Assembly (NCBI RefSeq): GCF_030908245.1
Contig: NZ_JAVFJJ010000010.1
Coordinates: 1-64,000, forward strand
Length of the DNA: 64,000 nucleotides
DNA from: Sinomonas sp. ASV322
GTDB taxonomy: Bacteria > Actinomycetota > Actinomycetes > Actinomycetales > Micrococcaceae
Direction: 5' to 3'
How positions within the stretch are numbered: the first letter of the stretch is position 1; each line of letters begins with the position of its first letter. The notes beneath the pieces are model-generated. The model made no database searches, had not been told where the DNA came from, and saw only the letters and a program-made list of their open reading frames with translations. Both the position numbers and the translations under genes were made by a program. Positions 34,314 to 43,284 of the stretch are shown here, in pieces.

Positions 34314-35513
34314 ATGAGCACCCCTCTGACCCCTCCGGACCCCACCGAAGACGCGCTCGTGCTCGAGGCCCCGGACGCAACCCCCGTGATCCGGGAGGAA
34401 GACGCGCCCGGGATGGTCCCTGTCGCGGCCGACCGGCAGTCCGAGATTGCCGCCCAGGCGAAGGCGTGGGTGGCGGAGGTCGCGGCCATGGACTCGCGCA
34501 GCCCCGAATTCGCGCGCAAGGTCGAGGGCCTCCACCGCGTCGGCGGGCGCGAGATCATCGCGTCGTCGGACGCGTCGGGCCGGCTCCTCGATCGCGCGTC
34601 GACGTCGATCCGCGGCGCGAAGAAGACCGGCGACACGGCGCAGACCTACGTCGCGTCGACCCTGGGCGAGCTCCGCTCGACCGTGGAGAGCCTCACTCCC
34701 AACCGCGCCGACCTCGGGACGAGCCGCAAGATCCTCGGCTTCGTTCCCGGCGGCAACAAGGTCGCCAAGTACTTCCAGCGCTACGAATCCGCCCAGACGC
34801 AGCTCGACCGCATCATCAAGGCCCTCATGGCCGGCCAGGATGAGCTCCTCCGCGACAACGCGGCGCTCGCGCAGGAGAAGGGGAACCTGTGGGAGGTCAT
34901 GCAGCAGCTCTCCGAGTACGCCGTGTTCGCGCAGGAGCTCGACGGCGCGACCGCCGCCAAGATCACCGAGGTCCGCGCCGCGGGGCAGACGGAGCATGCT
35001 CAGCAGCTCGAGGCGGACGTGCTCTTCCCGATTCGGCAGCGCCGGCAGGACATCCTCACGCAGCTCGCCGTCTCGGTGCAGGGCTATCTCGCGATCGACG
35101 TCATCCGGAAGAACAACAACGAGCTCATCAAAGGCGTCGACCGGGCCCGTGCGACGACGGTCTCCGCCCTCCGCACGGCCGTCATCACGGCGCAGGCCCT
35201 CTCCAACCAGAAGCTCGTCCTCGACCAGATCGACGCGATCAACACGACGACCAACGCGATGATCCTCAAGACGTCTGAGATGCTCAAGGACCAGACGAGC
35301 CGGATCCACCAGCAGGCCACGAGCTCGGGCGTCTCGGTCGAGACCCTCGAGCGGGCATTCGCGAACATCTACCAGACGATGGACGCGATCGACGCGTTCC
35401 GCTCGCAGGCGGCCCGCTCGATGGAAAGCACCGTGCACGCACTCGAGGAGGGGCTAGAGAAGGCCCGCCCGCATATCGAGCGGGTCCGCCGCCAGGAGGG
35501 CAACGCCGGCTAA
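34314..35513 (+). CDS. telA: TelA/KlaA-family toxic anion resistance protein
   Basis: A 399-residue, almost entirely alpha-helical TelA (PF05816) protein: FVPGGNKVAKYFQRYESAQTQLDRIIKALMAGQDELLRDNAAL, then ADVLFPIRQRRQDILTQLAVSVQGYLAIDVIRKNN and a long coiled-coil end. The family is linked to tellurite and colicin/bacteriocin tolerance and travels with XpaC and TerD, as it does here; the biochemical activity is unknown. The N-terminal ~45 residues are acidic and probably disordered. ATG 34314 is preceded by a weak GGAGACCAC site. It begins a plus-strand locus continuing at 37018. Confidence 0.9.
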   Translation: MSTPLTPPDPTEDALVLEAPDATPVIREEDAPGMVPVAADRQSEIAAQAKAWVAEVAAMDSRSPEFARKVEGLHRVGGREIIASSDASGRLLDRASTSIRGAKKTGDTAQTYVASTLGELRSTVESLTPNRADLGTSRKILGFVPGGNKVAKYFQRYESAQTQLDRIIKALMAGQDELLRDNAALAQEKGNLWEVMQQLSEYAVFAQELDGATAAKITEVRAAGQTEHAQQLEADVLFPIRQRRQDILTQLAVSVQGYLAIDVIRKNNNELIKGVDRARATTVSALRTAVITAQALSNQKLVLDQIDAINTTTNAMILKTSEMLKDQTSRIHQQATSSGVSVETLERAFANIYQTMDAIDAFRSQAARSMESTVHALEEGLEKARPHIERVRRQEGNAG

Positions 35514-35592
35514 CGGACGACGGCGGCACCAAGGGACGACGGCGGCGCGCACCTCACGCTGCGGGCACCACTGGGCGGGGCGCCCGGGTGCC

Positions 35593-36897
35593 TTAGTCGG
35601 CCCAGTCTTCCTCGTCGAAATCTTCTCCGTCGGGAGCCTCGAACGCGTCGTAGACGGCGTCGAGCGCCGCGGCGTGGACGTCGGCGAAGCCCTTCCGCAG
35701 ATCCACGATGCCCAAGGCGGCGAGTTCCCTGAGCTCGTCAAGGAGGAGTACGGAGACTACCTCGAGCGCGGCAGGATCGGCACCGTCTGGTGCATCGGCC
35801 GCCAGGCTCTCGACGGCCGCGAGCTCAAGCGGATCGTCGACGGCTGCGCGCTGGAGGATCGCTGCGAGCCCGCCGCCGACCGACTCGCCCTGAGGCCCCT
35901 CGCCCGCGCTCTCGCACGTCGCGATGACGAACTCGGTCGCGAGGAACTGGGCCTCGAGACGCCCGAAGACGTCGCCGGTCCCGAGCCGGGCCGCGTCCTC
36001 GCCGGGGCGCGCCGTCGCGCCCTGGCCAACCCCGCCGTCGCCCGCACCAGCCCCGCCAACCCCGCCGTCGCCCGCACCAGCCCCGCCAACCCCGCCGTCG
36101 CCCGCACCAGCCCCGGCGCCGTCGCCCGCACCAGCCGCGCCAGCCCCTCCGTCGCCCGCACCAGCCCCGCCAGCCCCGCCGTCGATCTCAAGGATCTCCG
36201 CGTTGACCATGGCGCGCCACAGGCGCGAGAGGCGCCGGCGGGCGTCGGCGGAGTCCGAGCCGACGAGCGCGGCCATGGCGATGAATTCCGCCCCAACGAG
36301 TTCACCGTCGGCGTCCACCGCTCGGCCATCGCCGACAAAGTTGAGCACGGCGAGGGCGTGCCGCACGAGCGGCGATGCGGTCGCGAACTCGAGCGCCTCC
36401 TCCTCGGTCGGCTCGCGCCGGGGCGCGCCGAGCTCGCCCGGCGCGGCGTCGACGATCCCGCCCACGGCCTCGGCCTCTGCGTCGAGCAGCTCGGTGAGCG
36501 CCTCGAGCTCGGCGGCGGTGCCCTCCCATCGCTCGGTCTCCTCGAGGAAGGTGACCCAGTCGATGAGGGTCCCGATGAGGTAGCGGAGCTGATCGACGTC
36601 GTCGGTGTCGAGGAGCGCGTCGAGCGCGTCGGGGACGCCCTGCGGATCGATGCGGAGGCCGGCGCTGGGCCGATCGTCGGCGTCGAGGAACACGTAGAAG
36701 ATCTTGACGATCGCGAGCTGGCCGACGGAGAACGCCTTGACCTCGAGCTCCTCCTCGGCGCCGAGCTCCCCGGCGGCCCACGCGCTGTAGTCGACGGCAA
36801 CGGCGTCGATGAGCTTCTCGATCCGGCGGCGGCGCCGTTCGACAGGTCCGGTCGCGCGGTTCTTGTTCTTGGGCTTGCGGGTGCGGCTCTTGGGCAT
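35593..36897 (-). CDS. Hypothetical acidic protein with Gly-rich repeats
   Basis: A 434-residue protein I cannot assign. It starts with a very basic segment (KSRTRKPKNKNR), then an acidic helical region (~25-245) with AIVKIFYVFLDADDRPSAGLRID. A Gly/Ala/Asp repeat (about 255-310, AGAGDGGVGG units) is coded by a 30-bp DNA repeat, followed by a second acidic region. It sits between telA and the xpaC-like gene on the opposite strand and may belong to that locus. ATG 36897 is the only start that keeps the basic lead. Confidence 0.6.
   Translation of the reverse strand: MPKSRTRKPKNKNRATGPVERRRRRIEKLIDAVAVDYSAWAAGELGAEEELEVKAFSVGQLAIVKIFYVFLDADDRPSAGLRIDPQGVPDALDALLDTDDVDQLRYLIGTLIDWVTFLEETERWEGTAAELEALTELLDAEAEAVGGIVDAAPGELGAPRREPTEEEALEFATASPLVRHALAVLNFVGDGRAVDADGELVGAEFIAMAALVGSDSADARRRLSRLWRAMVNAEILEIDGGAGGAGAGDGGAGAAGAGDGAGAGAGDGGVGGAGAGDGGVGGAGAGDGGVGQGATARPGEDAARLGTGDVFGRLEAQFLATEFVIATCESAGEGPQGESVGGGLAAILQRAAVDDPLELAAVESLAADAPDGADPAALEVVSVLLLDELRELAALGIVDLRKGFADVHAAALDAVYDAFEAPDGEDFDEEDWAD
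36027..36180. repeat. 30-bp in-frame repeats coding a Gly-rich linker
   Basis: Three near-perfect 30-bp units starting 36027, 36057 and 36087 (core CCCCGCCGTCGCCCGCACCA) and two or three shortened copies up to 36180. On the minus strand they code GGAGAGDGGV repeats. Confidence 0.88.
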
Positions 36898-37017
36898 GAG
36901 ACGAGAGTACGCCGCGGGGATCACCCGCGCGGAACGCTCCGCGGGCGACGCGCGAGGACGTCCTGCGTCGTACCGGTCTCCCCGATGGCTGTCGCCTGTA
37001 CCCGCTAAGGTGAATCC

Positions 37018-37563
37018 ATGGTGTCGAAGTTCTTCGGCTCGCTCTTCGGCGGCGGGCGGGAACCCGAGCGCATCCCCGACGACGAGCTCCCCCGCACGCA
37101 GGCCGAGGAGCTCGAGCAGACGCGCGCCGCGCTCGCCGAGCTGCGCAGTTCGATCCGCCGCGCCGGCTCTCTGCTCCCGACCCTCGCGTCGTCCAACATG
37201 CGCCAGATCGACGACGTCCTGCGCCTCCTCATCGACTACGTCGCCGAGCATGGCGCCTCGACCGAGCAGCGCGTGCTCCTCCACTCGATCACAGCCGACT
37301 ACCTCCCCACCTCCCTGCGCGTGTACCGTGCGCTGCCTCCCGAGACGCAGGTGGACGAGAGCCCAGAGACCGAAAAGCTCCTCGAACAGCTCGACATCCT
37401 CCACGCGACCGCGCTCGACCTCGACCACCAGGTCCGCACGGGCGCGATCGCCGAGCTGAGCGCGCACGGGCGATTCCTGCGGGACAAGTTCGACGTCGAC
37501 GGTGTGCGCATTGCCCGAGGGCGGAAGCCCCGCGACGAGCAGCGAAGGGAGCATGGCGAATGA
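37018..37563 (+). CDS. XpaC-like helical protein of the tellurite locus
   Basis: A 181-residue protein, mostly coiled coil: EELEQTRAALAELRSSIRRA, then SITADYLPTSLRVYRALP and EKLLEQLDILHATALDLDHQV. The YLPTSLRVY element and arrangement resemble the XpaC (5-bromo-4-chloroindolyl phosphate hydrolysis) proteins that accompany TelA; the match is by eye. ATG 37018. The end overlaps terD by ATGA, so the two are co-translated. Function unknown, possibly a TelA partner at the membrane. Confidence 0.6.
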   Translation: MVSKFFGSLFGGGREPERIPDDELPRTQAEELEQTRAALAELRSSIRRAGSLLPTLASSNMRQIDDVLRLLIDYVAEHGASTEQRVLLHSITADYLPTSLRVYRALPPETQVDESPETEKLLEQLDILHATALDLDHQVRTGAIAELSAHGRFLRDKFDVDGVRIARGRKPRDEQRREHGE

Positions 37564-38123
37564 CGTCGCTCGTCCCCGGGACGACCGTCGAGGTGAGCGC
37601 CGGGCCCCGAGGCCTCGGCGGCGTGCTGGTCAGCATGGGCTGGTCCCTCGAGCCGGGCCCGGGCCCCCAGGCCGAGCCCGTGCCGCTCGCGATCGTGTGC
37701 GGCGAGAATGGCAAGGCCCTGAGCCCCGAGCACGTCGTGTTCTTCAACCAGCCGACGACGGCGTCCCCCGGCATAGCGTTCTCCCCCGCCGAGCCGGGGC
37801 GCGCCGAGGCCGGTCAGTTCGAGGCGGACTTCACGCGGATTCCCGAGGACGTCGCCAGCATCGCGTTCGTCACGTACATCGACCCGGAGGTCCGCGGACC
37901 TGGGACGTTCGCACCGCTCCGCGACGCACACGTCCGCATCGCACGGCCTGACGGCGACGAGATCGCCCGCTTCGAAGCCGCGCCGGCGGAGGCCGAGAAG
38001 ACTCAGGCGATGCTCTTCGGCGAACTCTTCCGCCACGGGGACGCTTGGGCGTTCCGCGCCCTCGGCCGCGCCTACGAGAACGGCCTCGCCGGCGTGAGCC
38101 GCGACTTCGGGCTGGACGTCTGA
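37560..38123 (+). CDS. terD: TerD-family calcium-binding stress protein
   Basis: A 187-residue TerD domain protein. It has the beta-sandwich order with VEVSAGPRGLGGVLVSMGWSLE, ENGKALSPEHVVFFNQPTTASPG, DFTRIPEDVASIAFVTYIDP and ARFEAAPAEAEKTQAMLFGELFRHGDAWAFRALGRAYENGL. TerD proteins bind Ca2+ and take part in tellurite, oxidative and phage stress responses. The acidic loop normally seen as DDLTG(E) is less clear here. The stop codon overlaps the following gene by one base. Confidence 0.88.
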   Translation: MTSLVPGTTVEVSAGPRGLGGVLVSMGWSLEPGPGPQAEPVPLAIVCGENGKALSPEHVVFFNQPTTASPGIAFSPAEPGRAEAGQFEADFTRIPEDVASIAFVTYIDPEVRGPGTFAPLRDAHVRIARPDGDEIARFEAAPAEAEKTQAMLFGELFRHGDAWAFRALGRAYENGLAGVSRDFGLDV

Positions 38124-38728
38124 TGGCCGAACAGCACCCCGCTCCCTCGCGCCGTCCTGCGCGGGACGACGGCCTCACGCTCGGCCGGCCCGACCCGGCC
38201 AGCGCCCCCACGGCGCCGCCCGAGTCCCTCCTCTACCGGGCCCCCGAGCTCGGCTCGGTCGCGCAGCTCTCGGCGCGCGCCGCCGTCGTCCGCCTCAATC
38301 CGCGCCAGTCCGCCATCGGCTCGCTCTTCGTGACGGGCTCTCGCGGCGCGGCCTGGGAAGACGTCTCGCGCGTGACGGGAGCGCAGAGCGTGCACCGCGA
38401 GCAGATCGGCACAGCGGTGCAGACGGCGGGCGGGCGGCCGCTCGTCGGATACGTCAACCGGGACGCCGTCGTCGTGCTGCGGCACGTCCGGCTCCTCCGG
38501 CGCGCCTTGTTCATCGCGGGCCAGGGGCCGCTCACGGTCCAGGCCTTCGACGGCTCGGCCGTCGCCGTCGCCGGGTCCCTCGGCGACGGCCGGCGCACCG
38601 TCCTCACGCTCCTGCGCATCGGCTCGGTGCTCGAACTGCGCGCCGAGTCCGTGCCTCGCGAATGGGACGACGGCCAGATCTGGCGCGAGTTCGGCTTCTC
38701 GATGACGATCGGCCTCGGGCGGCGCTAA
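38123..38728 (+). CDS. Hypothetical protein of the tellurite locus
   Basis: A 201-residue soluble protein that I do not recognise. After a Pro/Arg-rich lead of ~45 residues it is predicted beta-rich, with short hydrophobic strands such as RALFIAGQGPLTVQAF and GSVLELRAESVP. Co-directional with and overlapping the terD stop (TGATG), it should be expressed with terD. It may be a distant TerD/TerA-like partner, but that is only suggested by position. Confidence 0.55.
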   Translation: MAEQHPAPSRRPARDDGLTLGRPDPASAPTAPPESLLYRAPELGSVAQLSARAAVVRLNPRQSAIGSLFVTGSRGAAWEDVSRVTGAQSVHREQIGTAVQTAGGRPLVGYVNRDAVVVLRHVRLLRRALFIAGQGPLTVQAFDGSAVAVAGSLGDGRRTVLTLLRIGSVLELRAESVPREWDDGQIWREFGFSMTIGLGRR

Positions 38729-38755
38729 GTCGGAATAACGGACCAGTATTCCGAC
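38729..38755. terminator. Hairpin after the tellurite operon
   Basis: GTCGGAATA (38729-38737) pairs with TATTCCGAC (38747-38755) around a 9-base loop. CGGAATAACGG occurs again at about 38772. It begins right after the preceding stop codon. Confidence 0.55.
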
Positions 38756-38921
38756 CTAGAACACGTACCTCGGAATAACGGGTAGAGCTCGAATACTTCA
38801 GGGTAAGGATCACGGCGCGCACGCGGGGCCTTTGGGCCGAGTCCCCTCCTCGGCGTCAGCAACGCCACAATTCGCGGGCGATCGGGCGCAATTCAGCGTC
38901 TATAGGGCTGCGAGTTGTGGC

Positions 38922-39947
38922 TCACGCGACCGGCACCGCGCCCCACTCCTCCGCGAGCAGCGAGAAGCTGCGCTCGCGCAGCGCGGGATCGTGCGCGTAG
39001 CCGGTGAGGATCACCTCGTCCACGCCGTACGAGGCCGCGAAGGTCCGGAGGAATTCGGCGGCCTCGGACGGCGTGCCCACGGCGGAGACCCTGAGCGCCG
39101 AGGCGGCCATCTGCTCCTCATGCGGCGCCCAGTCCATCTCGCGGACCGGCGGACGGATGGGCCCGCGCTGGCCGCGGCGGATCGCGAGGAACATCTGCTG
39201 ATGCGACGTGAAGAGGAACTCGGCCTCCTCGCGCGTCGGCGCGACCATGAGGTTCGCGCCGGCCATGACGTGCGGCTCGGGGATCTGGGCCGTCGGCGCG
39301 GAGGGGTTGAACGCCTGGCGGTACGTCCAGATGGCGTCGCTCAGCTGGAACGGGGCGAAGTGGCTCGCGGCGGCGAACGGGAGGCCGAGCTGGCCGGCAA
39401 TGGCCGCGCCCGCCGTCGAACTTCCGAGGACCCACAGCGGCACGTTCGTGCCGCGGGCGACGGCGGCGTGCACACCGAAGGAGAGCTGGGAGGACTCTGC
39501 GTCGTCCTCCTGCTCCCCGAAGTACCACGCGAGGAGGCGGATGCTGCGCGCGAAGTGCTGTTCGTCGTCGTCCCTCGCCCCGCGCCGCAGGACCGCCGCG
39601 GTCCGCGGGTCGGTGCCGGGCGCGCGCCCGAGCCCGAGGTCGATGCGCGGCCCGTAGAGATTCGCGAGGGTCCCGAACGCCTCCGCGACGGCGAGCGGGG
39701 AATGATTCGGGAGCATGATCCCGCCCGAGCCGACGCGGAGGGTCGACGTGTTCGCGGCGGCGTTCGCGATGAGAAGGGCCGTCGCGTTCGAGGCGAGCGC
39801 CTCGGTGTTGTGGTGCTCCGCGTACCAGAGCCGGGCATAGCCGGCCTCCTCCGCGAGGCGCGCGAGGCGCGTTGCACTCGCGAAGGCATCGGACGCGGTG
39901 GAGCCCTGGACGATCGGGACGAGGTCAAGAAGCGAGAGCACGGTCAC
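38922..39947 (-). CDS. LLM-class flavin-dependent oxidoreductase (luciferase-like)
   Basis: A 341-residue TIM-barrel protein of the bacterial-luciferase-like group using FMNH2 or F420. Features are LSLLDLVPIVQGSTASDA, YARLWYAEHHNTEALASNATALLIANAA, LRVGSGGIMLPNHSPLAVAE, RIDLGLGRAPGTDP and VWVLGSSTAGAAIAGQLGLPFAAASHF-type blocks, which define the MsnO8 subgroup. Substrate unknown. GTG 39947 with GGGAGG upstream is preferred over longer starts. It separates the telA/terD genes from the ParA-like genes but reads in the opposite direction to terD. Confidence 0.9.
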   Translation of the reverse strand: MTVLSLLDLVPIVQGSTASDAFASATRLARLAEEAGYARLWYAEHHNTEALASNATALLIANAAANTSTLRVGSGGIMLPNHSPLAVAEAFGTLANLYGPRIDLGLGRAPGTDPRTAAVLRRGARDDDEQHFARSIRLLAWYFGEQEDDAESSQLSFGVHAAVARGTNVPLWVLGSSTAGAAIAGQLGLPFAAASHFAPFQLSDAIWTYRQAFNPSAPTAQIPEPHVMAGANLMVAPTREEAEFLFTSHQQMFLAIRRGQRGPIRPPVREMDWAPHEEQMAASALRVSAVGTPSEAAEFLRTFAASYGVDEVILTGYAHDPALRERSFSLLAEEWGAVPVA

Positions 39948-40181
39948 GTGGGCGGCAACCTCCCGCCGGGGCGGCTTGTTCCCACGCAGCACCTCGTGTG
40001 GCCCGCCTCACGGCCTGCCCAACGCGGAAGTGGACGTTCGATAACGTCTCCATTGCTTTTCCACAACATCACGGCGATGCGGTTGAAGTGCCCTGTGGGA
40101 AGTGCGGAAGAATGAACGAGTCCCGGAAAACCTCGCAGCTCCGGGCATTCTTCTCGACAGTCTCTGGGGATGGGAGATGGC

Positions 40182-40661
40182 GTGGACGACGGACTTCTCG
40201 TGACGAACCTCGTGTATTTCGGCACGCTGGTGATTGGCGGCGTCATGCTCGCCATCCTTGCTTTCGCGCTCCTCGGCACGATGTTCGTGGCCGGGATCGC
40301 GCAGGTCGGCGCGCTCCTGGTCAAGCTCGGCGTCAAGGTCGGCGCTGAGCTCTTCGTCTACCGTCCCGAGGAGCAGACGACGACGGCGCCGGACCGTATG
40401 GAGGATCACGTGCGCAACGCCGTGGTCGCCAAGGCGGATGCGATCCTGGCCGAGGCCCGCACCGGGCAGCTCCGCGCCACCCAGACGGCCGCGGCCGAGG
40501 CCTCGGACGAAGCGGTTCTCGAGGATTCGCGCCGCGCCGAGGAGCCCCCGGCAGGCCTGAAGCCCTCCAAGGCCGCCTCCGAGAAGCCGAGCCTCAAGCT
40601 CGCGTACTCCGACCGCACCGGCCCCTTCACGTCGCCTGAGCCGCTCGTCAAGGCTGGCTGA
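40182..40661 (+). CDS. Small membrane protein with acidic tail, unknown
   Basis: A 159-residue protein with one long hydrophobic stretch (about 7-45: LVYFGTLVIGGVMLAILAFALLGTMFVAGIAQVG) and a charged C-terminal half with Ala/Glu-rich helix and Ser/Pro tail. No family recognised. GTG 40182 has GGGAGA five bases before it; an ATG at 40170 in frame is an alternative without a ribosome site. A strong terminator follows, so it is a separate transcription unit. Confidence 0.6.
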   Translation: MDDGLLVTNLVYFGTLVIGGVMLAILAFALLGTMFVAGIAQVGALLVKLGVKVGAELFVYRPEEQTTTAPDRMEDHVRNAVVAKADAILAEARTGQLRATQTAAAEASDEAVLEDSRRAEEPPAGLKPSKAASEKPSLKLAYSDRTGPFTSPEPLVKAG

Positions 40662-40681
40662 TCCGCGCCAAGCCCCCGTCG

Positions 40682-40726
40682 AGGGCCCCGATCCCACCGT
40701 TCGCAGGCGGTCCGGATCGGGGCCCT
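40682..40726 (+). terminator. Intrinsic terminator
   Basis: Perfect 13-bp stem AGGGCCCCGATCC (40682-40694) with 40714-40726, 19-base loop, followed by TCTGT. It lies 20 bp after the small membrane protein gene. Confidence 0.8.
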
Positions 40727-40790
40727 TCTGTATGGCGGCCCACCCCAAGGCAAGTCCGGCGACAAGGGGACTTCCCGGGCGCCGCTGCGC

Positions 40791-42188
40791 TCAGAGGCCG
40801 TCCACGATCGCGGCCGTGGCCTCGAGGTACGCCTCCTGGGTGGACGGCGAAAGGTTCTCGAAGATGATGTCGGCGCCGTCGTCGAGGGCCTCGTCGTACG
40901 GGGCGATGACGATCTGGCGCACGTAGTGGCCGAAGTGCTCGCGGATGCGGTTGAGCCGCTCCTCGTTGGCCGCGACGCGGGTCTTGCGGTTCTTCGAGGG
41001 GACGGGCGGCTGCGTCACGAGGAGGACGCCGCGCGCGAGCTTGTCCGCAAAGCCCATCTCGACGAGCGTGTCCACGGTCGCCGCGAGGGTCTTTGACGAG
41101 TCCTCCTTGTTCATCGCGACGAGCACGATCTCGTCCGCGATCTCCACGGCCGCCTGCCAGGTTCCGGCCGTCGACGCGTTGCCCGTGTCGACGAGCGCGA
41201 GGTGGTAGAACTGCCGGAGCACCGAATGGAGCTGCACGAACGCGGCACCGTCGATGACTTCTTTGTCTCCCGCCTGGTTCTGCGACGCGAGCACGTGGAA
41301 CTTGTTCTCGCCCTGGGGCCGCACGTAGTTCACGAGCTCGTGGGCATTCGACGGGCTCGCGAAGCGCTCGACGTTCGCGAGGAGATCGATGGCCGTGTGG
41401 TCGTGGCTCGCGGCCATCGCACGGTCGCCGAGCGTGCCCTTGTTCTCGTTGTTGTCCCACGCGAGCACGTTGCCGCCCCGCACGCGGCCGAGGGTCGCCG
41501 CCGCGAGGTAGCAGCTCGTGGTCTTCGACGCGCCGCCCTTGAGGTTCACGAACACGACCGTCTTGTGTCCGGCGAGCCCGCGCTGCGCTGACGCCCGCCA
41601 TTCGCGGCGCTCGACCTCGTGCGCACCGGGAGAGAGGCGCAGCGCCCCGCCCGAGAGGCCGTTGACGGCCCCCTGCCAGCCCTCCTGCGCGGGGCTCTGC
41701 GAGGCGGACGGGCGCGACGCCGCGAAGTCCGCGGCCGTCGGCCGGCGGCGCCGCAGCGGGGGCTCGGCGCCGTCGAACGCGGCGTGGGCAGAGCCCGGCC
41801 GGGCTTCCCCCTCCGCGGGAGCGAACGACGACGGCGGGGCGGCAGGCCGCGCGGGTTCCGCCGCGGCGCCTCCCGGGCGAGCGGCCTGCGCGGGCGTGCC
41901 AACGTGTGCGGGCGCGGCCATGGGCGCCGGTTCGGCGGCTGCCGCGGCGTGAGCACCGTCGACCTCGGCCTCCCCGCTCGCGAACACGAGCATGCGCTGT
42001 TCGCCGGCGGGATCCGAGATGACGAGCTGAACGGGGGAATCGATCGCGGCGGCCGTCGCGGCGGCCGTCTCCTGAACCGACTGGCGGGCCGCCTCAAGGT
42101 CTGCGTAGCTCGTGTTCCACGTCCGGCCGTTGGATCCGGTGATCTGTGCCTCCCCATTTGCGGACAATCGGGCGTTGATCTGAGTCAT
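40791..42188 (-). CDS. ParA/MinD-like ATPase with long N-terminal region
   Basis: A 465-residue protein. Residues ~1-80 form a small beta-rich domain (MTQINARLSANGEAQITGSNGRTW). Residues ~85-205 are Ala/Pro-rich and probably disordered. The C-terminal ~255 residues are a deviant Walker P-loop ATPase: VVFVNLKGGASKTTSCYLAA, then a DNNENKGTLGDR signature, LALVDTGNAS as Walker B and a MinD-like end. Such proteins organise plasmids, chromosomes or large membrane complexes. Its position beside telA/terD genes and a helical-repeat protein suggests a role in a membrane stress complex rather than replicon partition, and no parB or centromere-like array was seen. ATG 42188 follows GGAGAGAGAAG. Confidence 0.85.
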   Translation of the reverse strand: MTQINARLSANGEAQITGSNGRTWNTSYADLEAARQSVQETAAATAAAIDSPVQLVISDPAGEQRMLVFASGEAEVDGAHAAAAAEPAPMAAPAHVGTPAQAARPGGAAAEPARPAAPPSSFAPAEGEARPGSAHAAFDGAEPPLRRRRPTAADFAASRPSASQSPAQEGWQGAVNGLSGGALRLSPGAHEVERREWRASAQRGLAGHKTVVFVNLKGGASKTTSCYLAAATLGRVRGGNVLAWDNNENKGTLGDRAMAASHDHTAIDLLANVERFASPSNAHELVNYVRPQGENKFHVLASQNQAGDKEVIDGAAFVQLHSVLRQFYHLALVDTGNASTAGTWQAAVEIADEIVLVAMNKEDSSKTLAATVDTLVEMGFADKLARGVLLVTQPPVPSKNRKTRVAANEERLNRIREHFGHYVRQIVIAPYDEALDDGADIIFENLSPSTQEAYLEATAAIVDGL

Positions 42189-42343
42189 CGGTACTTCTCT
42201 CTCCCCATCATTGCCACGCTGGCCGTCACGGCCATGCTGGATCTGTGCCCACATCGTGGGACGACCCAACCGAGCCCGGATTGTTGCAGATTTCCAGGGC
42301 AGGCGCATGTCACGCGGGCCGGCGAAAGGGCTGATCCGAGGAT

Positions 42344-43270
42344 CTACTCGGGGCGTTCCCCCGTGAGCCGCTCGAAGTCGCGCAGCCAGAGCTCCTTGAC
42401 TTCGGCATCCTTCGTGCGCTTGGCGCGGGGGCGAGCGGCGCCGTCGTCGTCCTTGCCGAGCGACGGGCGACGCCCCATGCCCAGGGCGAGCAGCGCCCGC
42501 TCGGTCATGGCGGTGTGGCGCAGCGCAAGGGACGTCCGACGGCGGCGCATCACCTCGCGCACGGCGTCCTGGGCTTCCGTGCGACGCCCGAGAACGCGGA
42601 GGGCTCGGGCGCGGAGGATGAGGAGGGTGGCGGCGAGGTCGTCGCGGTTGGTCAGGCCGTCGGTCCAGGCGACGACGTCCGCGTGGCGGCTCAGGATCTC
42701 GGCGAGGCGGCACGCGGCGAGCGACGCCGGAAGCGACGGCGGAAGCGGCGAGAGCGCCGCGAGCGCGTCGTGCGGATGCCCAATCTCGCGGAGGCTGTGG
42801 GCGAGCGCGAGGCACACGGCCTCCTCGCTGAACACCACGTCGACGTTCACGCCCTCCGCCACTTCGACCCACTGCTGCCAGCCCGCGAGGTAGTCCGCCG
42901 CGAACTGTGCCGCCGCGTGCTCGTTCGCGCCGGCGAGGCCGCGCTGGAGAAGCTCGGCGGCCTGGGCGTGCTGATGCGAGCGGTACGCGATGAGTCCCGC
43001 CATGACGTAGCAGAGCCCCGACCAGCCGGGGTGCGATCGGGCGAGGACGATGAGGCGCTCTGGCTCCCCTGCCCGGAAGACGGCGTCGAACACGGCCCGC
43101 TCGACCTTCCCGGGGAAGCGGCGGAGCCGTGGCGTGGCGCCAGCACGGCCGAACCGGCCGAGGATCCCGTGGACAGGCGTCGACACCCGCACGCCGCGGA
43201 AGGGCGTGAGGTCGCGCGGGTCGTGGAAGGCGCGCTGGCGGTCCACCTCGCCGGAAGCCATGGCCTCCAT
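42344..43270 (-). CDS. Tetratricopeptide-like helical repeat protein
   Basis: A 308-residue protein made of helix pairs resembling TPRs (GLCYVMAGLIAYRSHQHAQAAELLQRGLAG; LRARALRVLGRRTEAQDAVREVMRRRR), with a basic C-terminal tail. No catalytic motif. Such repeats mediate protein-protein contacts. It lies upstream of the ParA-like gene in the same direction with a 155-bp gap. Start ATG 43270; ATG 43261 with GGAGG close by is also possible. Confidence 0.7.
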   Translation of the reverse strand: MEAMASGEVDRQRAFHDPRDLTPFRGVRVSTPVHGILGRFGRAGATPRLRRFPGKVERAVFDAVFRAGEPERLIVLARSHPGWSGLCYVMAGLIAYRSHQHAQAAELLQRGLAGANEHAAAQFAADYLAGWQQWVEVAEGVNVDVVFSEEAVCLALAHSLREIGHPHDALAALSPLPPSLPASLAACRLAEILSRHADVVAWTDGLTNRDDLAATLLILRARALRVLGRRTEAQDAVREVMRRRRTSLALRHTAMTERALLALGMGRRPSLGKDDDGAARPRAKRTKDAEVKELWLRDFERLTGERPE

Positions 43271-43284
43271 GCTAGCGATCCCGG

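Noticed and set aside
40791-42188. Plasmid partition system (parA)
   Set aside because: No parB gene or clustered centromere-like sites; the ATPase has a long extra N-terminus and sits with chromosomal-type genes.
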